A DNA stretch of 64,000 nucleotides from Trichobilharzia szidati (GCA_944472155.2 OX235271.1:89541256-89605255); one strand, 5' to 3'. Positions 1-11,877 are shown, counted from the first letter of the stretch. The notes: generated from the letters alone by a model not told the origin. Program-made: numbers and translations.

Positions 1-29
1 TCTGTCTTTCGTAGTAAAATGAATACTGC
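1..29. other. left flank of the LTR array
   Basis: These 29 bases have no counterpart in the repeat unit, so the first LTR at base 30 is the real left border of the array. The last bases here (ACTGC) do not match the bases after the final LTR (GAAGT), so no target-site duplication is visible. Confidence 0.6.
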
Positions 30-317
30 TGTTGTGACCCGTTTTATTACTCATCATCGTACTATACTTTCACTATGTAATTGTACTTTCATTTGTTTAT
101 TACCCTAAATCTTGCATGTTAACAATTGATACCTTTTGTGCTCGCTCGATTTTTGATTTTGATTGCTGCAATAATACACTATCGTATTCCTTCGCAAGTG
201 CCTTTTGAATTACGTTGTGGATGTCGAGTAATCACAACGTTAGCACACAATTATAAACGCGAGGAAGTACTAAGATATACGTGTACGCTAGTGTAGTCAA
301 AATATAGCAGCACAACA
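30..317 (+). repeat. first (5'-most) LTR
   Basis: This LTR begins TGTTGTGACCCG where internal copies read TGTAGTGACCCA, and ends ...AGCACAACA. It lacks one A near base 157 that all internal LTRs carry. The terminal LTR at 11878 shares that one-base-shorter form, which suggests the two outer LTRs are an older pair and the internal ones arose together. Confidence 0.8.
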
Positions 318-319
318 AT

Positions 320-337
320 TGGTGAGCCCGACATAGC
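320..337 (+). promoter_or_regulatory. primer-binding-site-like motif, unit 1
   Basis: TGGTGAGCCCGACATAGC lies 2 bp after the LTR end, where an LTR retrotransposon carries its tRNA primer site. The leading TGG would pair with the CCA end of a tRNA. The tRNA species is not identified. The motif recurs at the same offset in all eight units (for example 1801, 3282, 4763) but not after the ninth LTR. Confidence 0.65.
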
Positions 338-568
338 TGGTTGATGGACTACATCATTTCGAAGTATACACAGTGGAGTAAATCATCTTTGCCATCGCAT
401 TAACTTTTATAACTTCATAACATTTGGATGTATAATTACTGATATTTCTGCTAAAAGTACCTCCGGACCTGGCGGCACAGCGACTGCTATCCCAGTTCAC
501 CCTGATACTCAAACAGCTGGCTGTTATGCAATACCTCAATTCCAGTTCTCTGTTCTCAAGCTTCAGCA

Positions 569-1228
569 TTGTCTACAGGTGTGCAAACACTCTTACAATG
601 GTCTGCAACTCGATTTACTCAAGCTGGTCCTACAGCTGTTCAATTACAACAGTTTACCCAATCACCTCAACAACAACAGATTCAAGCACAAGCTCATCAG
701 TTACAACCAGCTCAACAGCAAGCTTATATCCAACAACATCAGCAACAAGCAACAATGATGGCAACTGACGTCTCTGTCAGTGGTCAACCTTGTACTGTAG
801 CTGCACGCTCCTATGCTACTCCCCAGTTTGTCACTCTGGCACCAGGAGCTCCATTGAAAGTCATAACTGTTGGTCCTAACGGTCAGCTGATTCAAACCAC
901 TGGTTTACCACAGTTTATGCCAACTGCTTCTGTTGGAATGGCTATCAATCAACCAACTGCTACTCTCCAACCTCAGCAAACATCAATTCAAGTTACCCCT
1001 CAACGCCGAGTAACAACACCCCAGCAACAACAACAACATGCTGACGGACGTTCACTTTCAATCGTATCAGCAGCAGCTACTGCTGCACTCTTCTCTGGCA
1101 CAGCCATCTCTTCTTGTACAATTTCACTTGTACAACCAGCTTTCATGGAAATAGAGGTAATTGAATGTTTACCCAAGTTATTTCCATACTTCCTTATTAC
1201 TGTACTATTAACTGTATGTAAGATATAA
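569..1228 (+). CDS. captured glutamine-rich reading frame, unit 1
   Basis: An open frame of about 219 codons starts from a TTG; the first in-frame ATG is at 755. Residues 20-60 are rich in Gln (QSPQQQQ, AQQQAYIQQHQQQ). A Val/Pro/Thr/Gln stretch and a second run QQQQQ near residue 152 follow. Composition resembles the transactivation region of a metazoan transcription factor such as the Sp or NF-Y types, but no DNA-binding domain is present and I do not recognise the parent gene. Upstream, bases 434-545 read openly in another frame (SGPGGTATAIPVHPD). At 1156 the sequence GAG|GTAATT looks like an exon end running into retained intron. It is therefore probably a genomic exon fragment captured by the retroelement. 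Unit-1 variants are an Ile codon (IEVIECLP) and the intact V/I pair at PQFV and KVI. Confidence 0.5.
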   Translation: MSTGVQTLLQWSATRFTQAGPTAVQLQQFTQSPQQQQIQAQAHQLQPAQQQAYIQQHQQQATMMATDVSVSGQPCTVAARSYATPQFVTLAPGAPLKVITVGPNGQLIQTTGLPQFMPTASVGMAINQPTATLQPQQTSIQVTPQRRVTTPQQQQQHADGRSLSIVSAAATAALFSGTAISSCTISLVQPAFMEIEVIECLPKLFPYFLITVLLTVCKI

Positions 1229-1484
1229 ATCTATTCTGTAACTCTTTACAATAACAACCTCATTATTATTCTAATAATTTTTCTGGTTTTATTGTTACAT
1301 TTTGCACAACTTTCTAAACATTTTGGTTCGTTTCGAAGTTGTTAACATTTTCGCATATATACAGTTATATTATCAAACCTCAAAAACTTAAAATCCTCAA
1401 TTCGGTTTTCATACCAGAAACTCGTATATATTTCTTCTGTAATTGTAATTTACAATATCATTCCGAATACAGGTAAACTTCATT

Positions 1485-1509
1485 TACCTGCATTCTACGG
1501 AGGGGCTAT
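1485..1509 (+). promoter_or_regulatory. polypurine tract before LTR 2
   Basis: The run TACGGAGGGGCTAT immediately precedes the TGTAG start of the next LTR, where plus-strand priming would begin. It recurs identically before every later LTR. Together with the PBS it gives the plus orientation of the element. Confidence 0.6.
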
Positions 1510-1798
1510 TGTAGTGACCCATTTTATTACTCATCATCGTACTATACTTTCACTATGTAATTGTACTTTCATTTGTTTATTACCCTAAATCTTGCATGTT
1601 AACAATTGATACCTTTTGTGCTCGCTCGATTTTTGAATTTTGATTGCTGCAATAATACACTATCGTATTCCTTCGCAAGTGCCTTTTGAATTACGTTGTG
1701 GATGTCGAGTAATCACAACGTTAGCACACAATTATAAACGCGAGGAAGTACTAAGATATACGTGTACGCTAGTGTAGTCAAAATATAGCAGCACAACA
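1510..1798 (+). repeat. representative internal LTR (289 bp)
   Basis: It begins TGTAGTGACCC and ends GCAGCACAACA. The equivalent internal LTRs are 2991-3279, 4472-4760, 5953-6241, 7434-7722, 8915-9203 and 10397-10685. Each serves as the 3' LTR of one unit and the 5' LTR of the next. Confidence 0.8.
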
Positions 1799-2049
1799 AT
1801 TGGTGAGCCCGACATAGCTGATTGATGGACTACATCATTTCGAAGTATACACAGTGGAATAAATCATCTTTGCCATCGCATTAACTTTTATAACTTCATA
1901 ACATTTGGATGTATAATTACTGATATTTCTGCTAAAAGTACCTCCGGACCTGGCGGCACAGCGACTGCTATCCCAGTTCACCCTGATACTCAAACAGCTG
2001 GCTGTTATGCAACACCTCAATTCCAGTTCTCTGTTCTCAAGCTTCAGCA

Positions 2050-2709
2050 TTGTCTACAGGTGTGCAAACACTCTTACAATGGTCTGCAACTCCATTTACT
2101 CAAGCTGGTCCTACAGCTGTTCAATTACAACAGTTTACCCAATCACCTCAACAACAACAGATTCAAGCACAAGCTCATCAGTTACAACCAGCTCAACAGC
2201 AAGCTTATATCCAACAACATCAGCAACAAGCAACAATGATGGCAACTGACGTCTCTGTCAGTGGTCAACCTTGTACTGTAGCTGCACGCTCCTATGCTAC
2301 TCCCCAGTTTATCACTCTGGCACCAGGAGCTCCATTGAAAGTCATGACTGTTGGTCCTAACGGTCAGCTGATTCAAACCACTGGTTTACCACAGTTTATG
2401 CCAACTGCTTCTGTTGGAATGGCTATCAATCAACCAACTGCTACTCTCCAACCTCAGCAAACATCAATTCAAGTTACCCCTCAACGCCGAGTAACAACAC
2501 CCCAGCAACAACAACAACATGCTGACGGACGTTCACTTTCAATCGTATCAGCAGCAGCTACTGCTGCACTCTTCTCTGGCACAGCCATCTCTTCTTGTAC
2601 AATTTCACTTGTACAACCAGCTTTCATGGAAATAGAGGTAACTGAATGTTTACCCAAGTTATTTCCATACTTCCTTATTACTGTACTATTAACTGTATGT
2701 AAGATATAA
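2050..2709 (+). CDS. captured glutamine-rich frame, unit 2
   Basis: This is the most divergent unit. It has Pro instead of Arg in SATPF, Ile in PQFI and Met in KVM. It also has AACACC at 2009 and a G-to-A change in the leader after the PBS (AGCTGATTG). The frame stays open and ends at the same stop. Confidence 0.45.
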   Translation: MSTGVQTLLQWSATPFTQAGPTAVQLQQFTQSPQQQQIQAQAHQLQPAQQQAYIQQHQQQATMMATDVSVSGQPCTVAARSYATPQFITLAPGAPLKVMTVGPNGQLIQTTGLPQFMPTASVGMAINQPTATLQPQQTSIQVTPQRRVTTPQQQQQHADGRSLSIVSAAATAALFSGTAISSCTISLVQPAFMEIEVTECLPKLFPYFLITVLLTVCKI

Positions 2710-3530
2710 ATCTATTCTGTAACTCTTTACAATAACAACCTCATTATTATTCTAATAATTTTTCTGGTTTTATTGTTACATTTTGCACAACTTTCTAAAC
2801 ATTTTGGTTCGTTTCGAAGTTGTTAACATTTTCGCATATATACAGTTATATTATCAAACCTCAAAAACTTAAAATCCTCAATTCGGTTTTCATACCAGAA
2901 ACTCGTATATATTTCTTCTGTAATTGTAATTTACAATATCATTCCGAATACAGGTAAACTTCATTTACCTGCATTCTACGGAGGGGCTATTGTAGTGACC
3001 CATTTTATTACTCATCATCGTACTATACTTTCACTATGTAATTGTACTTTCATTTGTTTATTACCCTAAATCTTGCATGTTAACAATTGATACCTTTTGT
3101 GCTCGCTCGATTTTTGAATTTTGATTGCTGCAATAATACACTATCGTATTCCTTCGCAAGTGCCTTTTGAATTACGTTGTGGATGTCGAGTAATCACAAC
3201 GTTAGCACACAATTATAAACGCGAGGAAGTACTAAGATATACGTGTACGCTAGTGTAGTCAAAATATAGCAGCACAACAATTGGTGAGCCCGACATAGCT
3301 GGTTGATGGACTACATCATTTCGAAGTATACACAGTGGAGTAAATCATCTTTGCCATCGCATTAACTTTTATAACTTCATAACATTTGGATGTATAATTA
3401 CTGATATTTCTGCTAAAAGTACCTCCGGACCTGGCGGCACAGCGACTGCTATCCCAGTTCACCCTGATACTCAAACAGCTGGCTGTTATGCAATACCTCA
3501 ATTCCAGTTCTCTGTTCTCAAGCTTCAGCA

Positions 3531-4190
3531 TTGTCTACAGGTGTGCAAACACTCTTACAATGGTCTGCAACTCGATTTACTCAAGCTGGTCCTACAGCTG
3601 TTCAATTACAACAGTTTACCCAATCACCTCAACAACAACAGATTCAAGCACAAGCTCATCAGTTACAACCAGCTCAACAGCAAGCTTATATCCAACAACA
3701 TCAGCAACAAGCAACAATGATGGCAACTGACGTCTCTGTCAGTGGTCAACCTTGTACTGTAGCTGCACGCTCCTATGCTACTCCCCAGTTTGTCACTCTG
3801 GCACCAGGAGCTCCACTGAAAGTCATAACTGTTGGTCCTAACGGTCAGCTGATTCAAACCACTGGTTTACCACAGTTTATGCCAACTGCTTCTGTTGGAA
3901 TGGCTATCAATCAACCAACTGCTACTCTCCAACCTCAGCAAACATCAATTCAAGTTACCCCTCAACGCCGAGTAACAACACCCCAGCAACAACAACAACA
4001 TGCTGACGGACGTTCACTTTCAATCGTATCAGCAGCAGCTACTGCTGCACTCTTCTCTGGCACAGCCATCTCTTCTTGTACAATTTCACTTGTACAACCA
4101 GCTTTCATGGAAATAGAGGTAACTGAATGTTTACCCAAGTTATTTCCATACTTCCTTATTACTGTACTATTAACTGTATGTAAGATATAA
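3531..4190 (+). CDS. captured glutamine-rich frame, unit 3
   Basis: The protein is the consensus version. The unit carries a silent change at 3814 (CTCCACTGAAA) and the downstream variant AACTATTTAC near 4203, shared only with unit 8. Confidence 0.45.
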   Translation: MSTGVQTLLQWSATRFTQAGPTAVQLQQFTQSPQQQQIQAQAHQLQPAQQQAYIQQHQQQATMMATDVSVSGQPCTVAARSYATPQFVTLAPGAPLKVITVGPNGQLIQTTGLPQFMPTASVGMAINQPTATLQPQQTSIQVTPQRRVTTPQQQQQHADGRSLSIVSAAATAALFSGTAISSCTISLVQPAFMEIEVTECLPKLFPYFLITVLLTVCKI

Positions 4191-5011
4191 ATCTATTCTG
4201 TAACTATTTACAATAACAACCTCATTATTATTCTAATAATTTTTCTGGTTTTATTGTTACATTTTGCACAACTTTCTAAACATTTTGGTTCGTTTCGAAG
4301 TTGTTAACATTTTCGCATATATACAGTTATATTATCAAACCTCAAAAACTTAAAATCCTCAATTCGGTTTTCATACCAGAAACTCGTATATATTTCTTCT
4401 GTAATTGTAATTTACAATATCATTCCGAATACAGGTAAACTTCATTTACCTGCATTCTACGGAGGGGCTATTGTAGTGACCCATTTTATTACTCATCATC
4501 GTACTATACTTTCACTATGTAATTGTACTTTCATTTGTTTATTACCCTAAATCTTGCATGTTAACAATTGATACCTTTTGTGCTCGCTCGATTTTTGAAT
4601 TTTGATTGCTGCAATAATACACTATCGTATTCCTTCGCAAGTGCCTTTTGAATTACGTTGTGGATGTCGAGTAATCACAACGTTAGCACACAATTATAAA
4701 CGCGAGGAAGTACTAAGATATACGTGTACGCTAGTGTAGTCAAAATATAGCAGCACAACAATTGGTGAGCCCGACATAGCTGGTTGATGGACTACATCAT
4801 TTCGAAGTATACACAGTGGAGTAAATCATCTTTGCCATCGCATTAACTTTTATAACTTCATAACATTTGGATGTATAATTACTGATATTTCTGCTAAAAG
4901 TACCTCCGGACCTGGCGGCACAGCGACTGCTATCCCAGTTCACCCTGATACTCAAACAGCTGGCTGTTATGCAATACTTCAATTCCAGTTCTCTGTTCTC
5001 AAGCTTCAGCA

Positions 5012-5671
5012 TTGTCTACAGGTGTGCAAACACTCTTACAATGGTCTGCAACTCGATTTACTCAAGCTGGTCCTACAGCTGTTCAATTACAACAGTTTAC
5101 CCAATCACCTCAACAACAACAGATTCAAGCACAAGCTCATCAGTTACAACCAGCTCAACAGCAAGCTTATATCCAACAACATCAGCAACAAGCAACAATG
5201 ATGGCAACTGACGTCTCTGTCAGTGGTCAACCTTGTACTGTAGCTGCACGCTCCTATGCTACTCCCCAGTTTGTCACTCTGGCACCAGGAGCTCCATTGA
5301 AAGTCATAACTGTTGGTCCTAACGGTCAGCTGATTCAAACCACTGGTTTACCACAGTTTATGCCAAGTGCTTCTGTTGGAATGGCTATCAATCAACCAAC
5401 TGCTACTCTCCAACCTCAGCAAACATCAATTCAAGTTACCCCTCAACGCCGAGTAACAACACCCCAGCAACAACAACAACATGCTGACGGACGTTCACTT
5501 TCAATCGTATCAGCAGCAGCTACTGCTGCACTCTTCTCTGGCACAGCCATCTCTTCTTGTACAATTTCACTTGTACAACCAGCTTTCATGGAAATAGAGG
5601 TAACTGAATGTTTACCCAAGTTATTTCCATACTTCCTTATTACTGTACTATTAACTGTATGTAAGATATAA
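5012..5671 (+). CDS. captured glutamine-rich frame, unit 4
   Basis: It differs from consensus by Thr to Ser in MPSASVG. The leader has AATACTTC at 4973, a C-to-T change shared with units 6 and 8. Confidence 0.45.
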   Translation: MSTGVQTLLQWSATRFTQAGPTAVQLQQFTQSPQQQQIQAQAHQLQPAQQQAYIQQHQQQATMMATDVSVSGQPCTVAARSYATPQFVTLAPGAPLKVITVGPNGQLIQTTGLPQFMPSASVGMAINQPTATLQPQQTSIQVTPQRRVTTPQQQQQHADGRSLSIVSAAATAALFSGTAISSCTISLVQPAFMEIEVTECLPKLFPYFLITVLLTVCKI

Positions 5672-6492
5672 ATCTATTCTGTAACTCTTTACAATAACAA
5701 CCTCATTATTATTCTAATAATTTTTCTGGTTTTATTGTTACATTTTGCACAACTTTCTAAACATTTTGGTTCGTTTCGAAGTTGTTAACATTTTCGCATA
5801 TATACAGTTATATTATCAAACCTCAAAAACTTAAAATCCTCAATTCGGTTTTCATACCAGAAACTCGTATATATTTCTTCTGTAATTGTAATTTACAATA
5901 TCATTCCGAATACAGGTAAACTTCATTTACCTGCATTCTACGGAGGGGCTATTGTAGTGACCCATTTTATTACTCATCATCGTACTATACTTTCACTATG
6001 TAATTGTACTTTCATTTGTTTATTACCCTAAATCTTGCATGTTAACAATTGATACCTTTTGTGCTCGCTCGATTTTTGAATTTTGATTGCTGCAATAATA
6101 CACTATCGTATTCCTTCGCAAGTGCCTTTTGAATTACGTTGTGGATGTCGAGTAATCACAACGTTAGCACACAATTATAAACGCGAGGAAGTACTAAGAT
6201 ATACGTGTACGCTAGTGTAGTCAAAATATAGCAGCACAACAATTGGTGAGCCCGACATAGCTGGTTGATGGACTACATCATTTCGAAGTATACACAGTGG
6301 AGTAAATCATCTTTGCCATCGCATTAACTTTTATAACTTCATAACATTTGGATGTATAATTACTGATATTTCTGCTAAAAGTACCTCCGGACCTGGCGGC
6401 ACAGCGACTGCTATCCCAGTTCACCCTGATACTCAAACAGCTGGCTGTTATGCAATACCTCAATTCCAGTTCTCTGTTCTCAAGCTTCAGCA

Positions 6493-7152
6493 TTGTCTAC
6501 AGGTGTGCAAACACTCTTACAATGGTCTGCAACTCGATTTACTCAAGCTGGTCCTACAGCTGTTCAATTACAACAGTTTACCCAATCACCTCAACAACAA
6601 CAGATTCAAGCACAAGCTCATCAGTTACAACCAGCTCAACAGCAAGCTTATATCCAACAACATCAGCAACAAGCAACAATGATGGCAACTGACGTCTCTG
6701 TCAGTGGTCAACCTTGTACTGTAGCTGCACGCTCCTATGCTACTCCCCAGTTTGTCACTCTGGCACCAGGAGCTCCATTGAAAGTCATAACTGTTGGTCC
6801 TAACGGTCAGCTGATTCAAACCACTGGTTTACCACAGTTTATGCCAACTGCTTCTGTTGGAATGGCTATCAATCAACCAACTGCTACTCTCCAACCTCAG
6901 CAAACATCAATTCAAGTTACCCCTCAACGCCGAGTAACAACACCCCAGCAACAACAACAACATGCTGACGGACGTTCACTTTCAATCGTATCAGCAGCAG
7001 CTACTGCTGCACTCTTCTCTGGCACAGCCATCTCTTCTTGTACAATTTCACTTGTACAACCAGCTTTCATGGAAATAGAGGTAACTGAATGTTTACCCAA
7101 GTTATTTCCATACTTCCTTATTACTGTACTATTAACTGTATGTAAGATATAA
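6493..7152 (+). CDS. captured glutamine-rich frame, unit 5
   Basis: This is a consensus copy, with AATACCTC in the leader like units 1, 3 and 7 and no private change in the frame. Confidence 0.45.
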   Translation: MSTGVQTLLQWSATRFTQAGPTAVQLQQFTQSPQQQQIQAQAHQLQPAQQQAYIQQHQQQATMMATDVSVSGQPCTVAARSYATPQFVTLAPGAPLKVITVGPNGQLIQTTGLPQFMPTASVGMAINQPTATLQPQQTSIQVTPQRRVTTPQQQQQHADGRSLSIVSAAATAALFSGTAISSCTISLVQPAFMEIEVTECLPKLFPYFLITVLLTVCKI

Positions 7153-7973
7153 ATCTATTCTGTAACTCTTTACAATAACAACCTCATTATTATTCTAATA
7201 ATTTTTCTGGTTTTATTGTTACATTTTGCACAACTTTCTAAACATTTTGGTTCGTTTCGAAGTTGTTAACATTTTCGCATATATACAGTTATATTATCAA
7301 ACCTCAAAAACTTAAAATCCTCAATTCGGTTTTCATACCAGAAACTCGTATATATTTCTTCTGTAATTGTAATTTACAATATCATTCCGAATACAGGTAA
7401 ACTTCATTTACCTGCATTCTACGGAGGGGCTATTGTAGTGACCCATTTTATTACTCATCATCGTACTATACTTTCACTATGTAATTGTACTTTCATTTGT
7501 TTATTACCCTAAATCTTGCATGTTAACAATTGATACCTTTTGTGCTCGCTCGATTTTTGAATTTTGATTGCTGCAATAATACACTATCGTATTCCTTCGC
7601 AAGTGCCTTTTGAATTACGTTGTGGATGTCGAGTAATCACAACGTTAGCACACAATTATAAACGCGAGGAAGTACTAAGATATACGTGTACGCTAGTGTA
7701 GTCAAAATATAGCAGCACAACAATTGGTGAGCCCGACATAGCTGGTTGATGGACTACATCATTTCGAAGTATACACAGTGGAGTAAATCATCTTTGCCAT
7801 CGCATTAACTTTTATAACTTCATAACATTTGGATGTATAATTACTGATATTTCTGCTAAAAGTACCTCCGGACCTGGCGGCACAGCGACTGCTATCCCAG
7901 TTCACCCTGATACTCAAACAGCTGGCTGTTATGCAATACTTCAATTCCAGTTCTCTGTTCTCAAGCTTCAGCA

Positions 7974-8633
7974 TTGTCTACAGGTGTGCAAACACTCTTA
8001 CAATGGTCTGCAACTCGATTTACTCAAGCTGGTCCTACAGCTGTTCAATTACAACAGTTTACCCAATCACCTCAACAACAACAGATTCAAGCACAAGCTC
8101 ATCAGTTACAACCAGCTCAACAGCAAGCTTATATCCAACAACATCAGCAACAAGCAACAATGATGGCAACTGACGTCTCTGTCAGTGGTCAACCTTGTAC
8201 TGTAGCTGCACGCTCCTATGCTACTCCCCAGTTTGTCACTCTGGCACCAGGAGCTCCATTGAAAGTCATAACTGTTGGTCCTAACGGTCAGCTGATTCAA
8301 ACCACTGGTTTACCACAGTTTATGCCAACTGCTTCTGTTGGAATGGCTATCAATCAACCAACTGCTACTCTCCAACCTCAGCAAACATCAATTCAAGTTA
8401 CCCCTCAACGCCGAGTAACAACACCCCAGCAACAACAACAACATGCTGACGGACGTTCACTTTCAATCGTATCAGCAGCAGCTACTGCTGCACTCTTCTC
8501 TGGCACAGCCATCTCTTCTTGTACAATTTCACTTGTACAACCAGCTTTCATGGAAATAGAGGTAACTGAATGTTTACCCAAGTCATTTCCATACTTCCTT
8601 ATTACTGTACTATTAACTGTATGTAAGATATAA
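7974..8633 (+). CDS. captured glutamine-rich frame, unit 6
   Basis: It has a private Leu to Ser change (LPKSFPY) and CTGGATTTAT in the 3' spacer at 8688. It shares AATACTTC with units 4 and 8. Confidence 0.45.
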   Translation: MSTGVQTLLQWSATRFTQAGPTAVQLQQFTQSPQQQQIQAQAHQLQPAQQQAYIQQHQQQATMMATDVSVSGQPCTVAARSYATPQFVTLAPGAPLKVITVGPNGQLIQTTGLPQFMPTASVGMAINQPTATLQPQQTSIQVTPQRRVTTPQQQQQHADGRSLSIVSAAATAALFSGTAISSCTISLVQPAFMEIEVTECLPKSFPYFLITVLLTVCKI

Positions 8634-9454
8634 ATCTATTCTGTAACTCTTTACAATAACAACCTCATTATTATTCTAATAATTTTTCTGGATTTATTGT
8701 TACATTTTGCACAACTTTCTAAACATTTTGGTTCGTTTCGAAGTTGTTAACATTTTCGCATATATACAGTTATATTATCAAACCTCAAAAACTTAAAATC
8801 CTCAATTCGGTTTTCATACCAGAAACTCGTATATATTTCTTCTGTAATTGTAATTTACAATATCATTCCGAATACAGGTAAACTTCATTTACCTGCATTC
8901 TACGGAGGGGCTATTGTAGTGACCCATTTTATTACTCATCATCGTACTATACTTTCACTATGTAATTGTACTTTCATTTGTTTATTACCCTAAATCTTGC
9001 ATGTTAACAATTGATACCTTTTGTGCTCGCTCGATTTTTGAATTTTGATTGCTGCAATAATACACTATCGTATTCCTTCGCAAGTGCCTTTTGAATTACG
9101 TTGTGGATGTCGAGTAATCACAACGTTAGCACACAATTATAAACGCGAGGAAGTACTAAGATATACGTGTACGCTAGTGTAGTCAAAATATAGCAGCACA
9201 ACAATTGGTGAGCCCGACATAGCTGGTTGATGGACTACATCATTTCGAAGTATACACAGTGGAGTAAATCATCTTTGCCATCGCATTAACTTTTATAACT
9301 TCATAACATTTGGATGTATAATTACTGATATTTCTGCTAAAAGTACCTCCGGACCTGGCGGCACAGCGACTGCTATCCCAGTTCACCCTGATACTCAAAC
9401 AGCTGGCTGTTATGCAATACCTCAATTCCAGTTCTCTGTTCTCAAGCTTCAGCA

Positions 9455-10108
9455 TTGTCTACAGGTGTGCAAACACTCTTACAATGGTCTGCAACTCGAT
9501 TTACTCAAGCTGGTCCTACAGCTGTTCAATTACAACAGTTTACCCAATCACCTCAACAACAACAGATTCAAGCACAAGCTCATCAGTTACAACCAGCTCA
9601 ACAGCAAGCTTATATCCAACAACATCAGCAACAAGCAACAATGATGGCAACTGACGTCTCTGTCAGTGGTCAACCTTGTACTGTAGCTGCACGCTCCTAT
9701 GCTACTCCCCAGTTTGTCACTCTGGCACCAGGAGCTCCATTGAAAGTCATAACTGTTGGTCCTAACGGTCAGCTGATTCAAACCACTGGTTTACCACAGT
9801 TTATGCCAACTGCTTCTGTTGGAATGGCTATCAATCAACCAACTGCTACTCTCCAACCTCAGCAAACATCAATTCAAGTTACCCCTCAACGCCGAGTAAC
9901 AACACCCCAGCAACAACAACAACATGCTGACGGACGTTCACTTTCAATCGTATCAGCAGCAGCTACTGCTGCACTCTTCTCTGGCACAGCCATCTCTTCT
10001 TGTACAATTTCACTTGTACAACCAGCTTTCATGGAAATAGAGGTAACTGAATGTTTACCCAAGTTATTTCCATACTACCTTATTACGGTACTATTAACTG
10101 TATGTTAA
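9455..10108 (+). CDS. captured glutamine-rich frame, unit 7 (two codons shorter)
   Basis: A one-base insertion at 10105 (TATGTTAAG) ends the frame after ...LTVC, two codons early. The unit also has Phe to Tyr (PYYL) and a TTACGG variant. The insertion makes this unit 1,482 bp long. Confidence 0.45.
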   Translation: MSTGVQTLLQWSATRFTQAGPTAVQLQQFTQSPQQQQIQAQAHQLQPAQQQAYIQQHQQQATMMATDVSVSGQPCTVAARSYATPQFVTLAPGAPLKVITVGPNGQLIQTTGLPQFMPTASVGMAINQPTATLQPQQTSIQVTPQRRVTTPQQQQQHADGRSLSIVSAAATAALFSGTAISSCTISLVQPAFMEIEVTECLPKLFPYYLITVLLTVC

Positions 10109-10936
10109 GATATAAATCTATTCTGTAACTCCTTACAATAACAACCTCATTATTATTCTAATAATTTTTCTGGTTTTATTGTTACATTTTGCACAACTTT
10201 CTAAACATTTTGGTTCGTTTCGAAGTTGTTAACATTTTCGCATATATACAGTTATATTATCAAACCTCAAAAACTTAAAATCCTCAATTCGGTTTTCATA
10301 CCAGAAACTCGTATATATTTCTTCTGTAATTGTAATTTACAATATCATTCCGAATACAGGTAAACTTCATTTACCTGCATTCTACGGAGGGGCTATTGTA
10401 GTGACCCATTTTATTACTCATCATCGTACTATACTTTCACTATGTAATTGTACTTTCATTTGTTTATTACCCTAAATCTTGCATGTTAACAATTGATACC
10501 TTTTGTGCTCGCTCGATTTTTGAATTTTGATTGCTGCAATAATACACTATCGTATTCCTTCGCAAGTGCCTTTTGAATTACGTTGTGGATGTCGAGTAAT
10601 CACAACGTTAGCACACAATTATAAACGCGAGGAAGTACTAAGATATACGTGTACGCTAGTGTAGTCAAAATATAGCAGCACAACAATTGGTGAGCCCGAC
10701 ATAGCTGGTTGATGGACTACATCATTTCGAAGTATACACAGTGGAGTAAATCATCTTTGCCATCGCATTAACTTTTATAACTTCATAACATTTGGATGTA
10801 TAATTACTGATATTTCTGCTAAAAGTACCTCCGGACCTGGCGGCACAGCGACTGCTATCCCAGTTCACCCTGATACTCAAACAGCTGGCTGTTATGCAAT
10901 ACTTCAATTCCAGTTCTCTGTTCTCAAGCTTCAGCA

Positions 10937-11596
10937 TTGTCTACAGGTGTGCAAACACTCTTACAATGGTCTGCAACTCGATTTACTCAAGCTGGTCCTA
11001 CAGCTGTTCAATTACAACAGTTTACCCAATCACCTCAACAACAACAGATTCAAGCACAAGCTCATCAGTTACAACCAGCTCAACAGCAAGCTTATATCCA
11101 ACAACATCAGCAACAAGCAACAATGATGGCAACTGACGTCTCTGTCAGTGGTCAACCTTGTACTGTAGCTGCACGCTCCTATGCTACTCCCCAGTTTGTC
11201 ACTCTGGCACCAGGAGCTCCATTGAAAGTCATAACTGTTGGTCCTAACGGTCAGCTGATTCAAACCACTGGTTTACCACAGTTTATGCCAACTGCTTCTG
11301 TTGGAATGGCTATCAATCAACCAACTGCTACTCTCCAACCTCAGCAAACATCAATTCAAGTTACCCCTCAACGCCGAGTAACAACACCCCAGCAACAACA
11401 ACAACATGCTGACGGACGTTCACTTTCAATCGTATCAGCAGCAGCTACTGCTGCACTCTTCTCTGGCACAGCCATCTCTTCTTGTACAATTTCACTTGTA
11501 CAACCAGCTTTCATGGAAATAGAGGTAACTGAATGTTTACCCAAGTTATTTCCATACTTCCTTATTACTGTACTATTAACTGTATGTAAGATATAA
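10937..11596 (+). CDS. captured glutamine-rich frame, unit 8
   Basis: The protein is consensus. The leader carries AATACTTC (shared with units 4 and 6) and the 3' spacer carries AACTATTTAC (shared with unit 3). The unit is thus a mosaic of variants found in two other units. Confidence 0.45.
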   Translation: MSTGVQTLLQWSATRFTQAGPTAVQLQQFTQSPQQQQIQAQAHQLQPAQQQAYIQQHQQQATMMATDVSVSGQPCTVAARSYATPQFVTLAPGAPLKVITVGPNGQLIQTTGLPQFMPTASVGMAINQPTATLQPQQTSIQVTPQRRVTTPQQQQQHADGRSLSIVSAAATAALFSGTAISSCTISLVQPAFMEIEVTECLPKLFPYFLITVLLTVCKI

Positions 11597-11877
11597 ATCT
11601 ATTCTGTAACTATTTACAATAACAACCTCATTATTATTCTAATAATTTTTCTGGTTTTATTGTTACATTTTGCACAACTTTCTAAACATTTTGGTTCGTT
11701 TCGAAGTTGTTAACATTTTCGCATATATACAGTTATATTATCAAACCTCAAAAACTTAAAATCCTCAATTCGGTTTTCATACCAGAAACTCGTATATATT
11801 TCTTCTGTAATTGTAATTTACAATATCATTCCGAATACAGGTAAACTTCATTTACCTGCATTCTACGGAGGGGCTAT

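Noticed and set aside
354..569. 71-codon and 64-codon minus-strand frames repeated in each unit
   Set aside because: They are antisense to the element, have no recognisable domain and repeat only because the unit repeats.
526..768. 80-codon plus-strand frame beginning at an ATG in each array unit
   Set aside because: It overlaps the glutamine-rich frame in another phase and has a Ser/Thr composition expected from shifted CAA/CAG codons.
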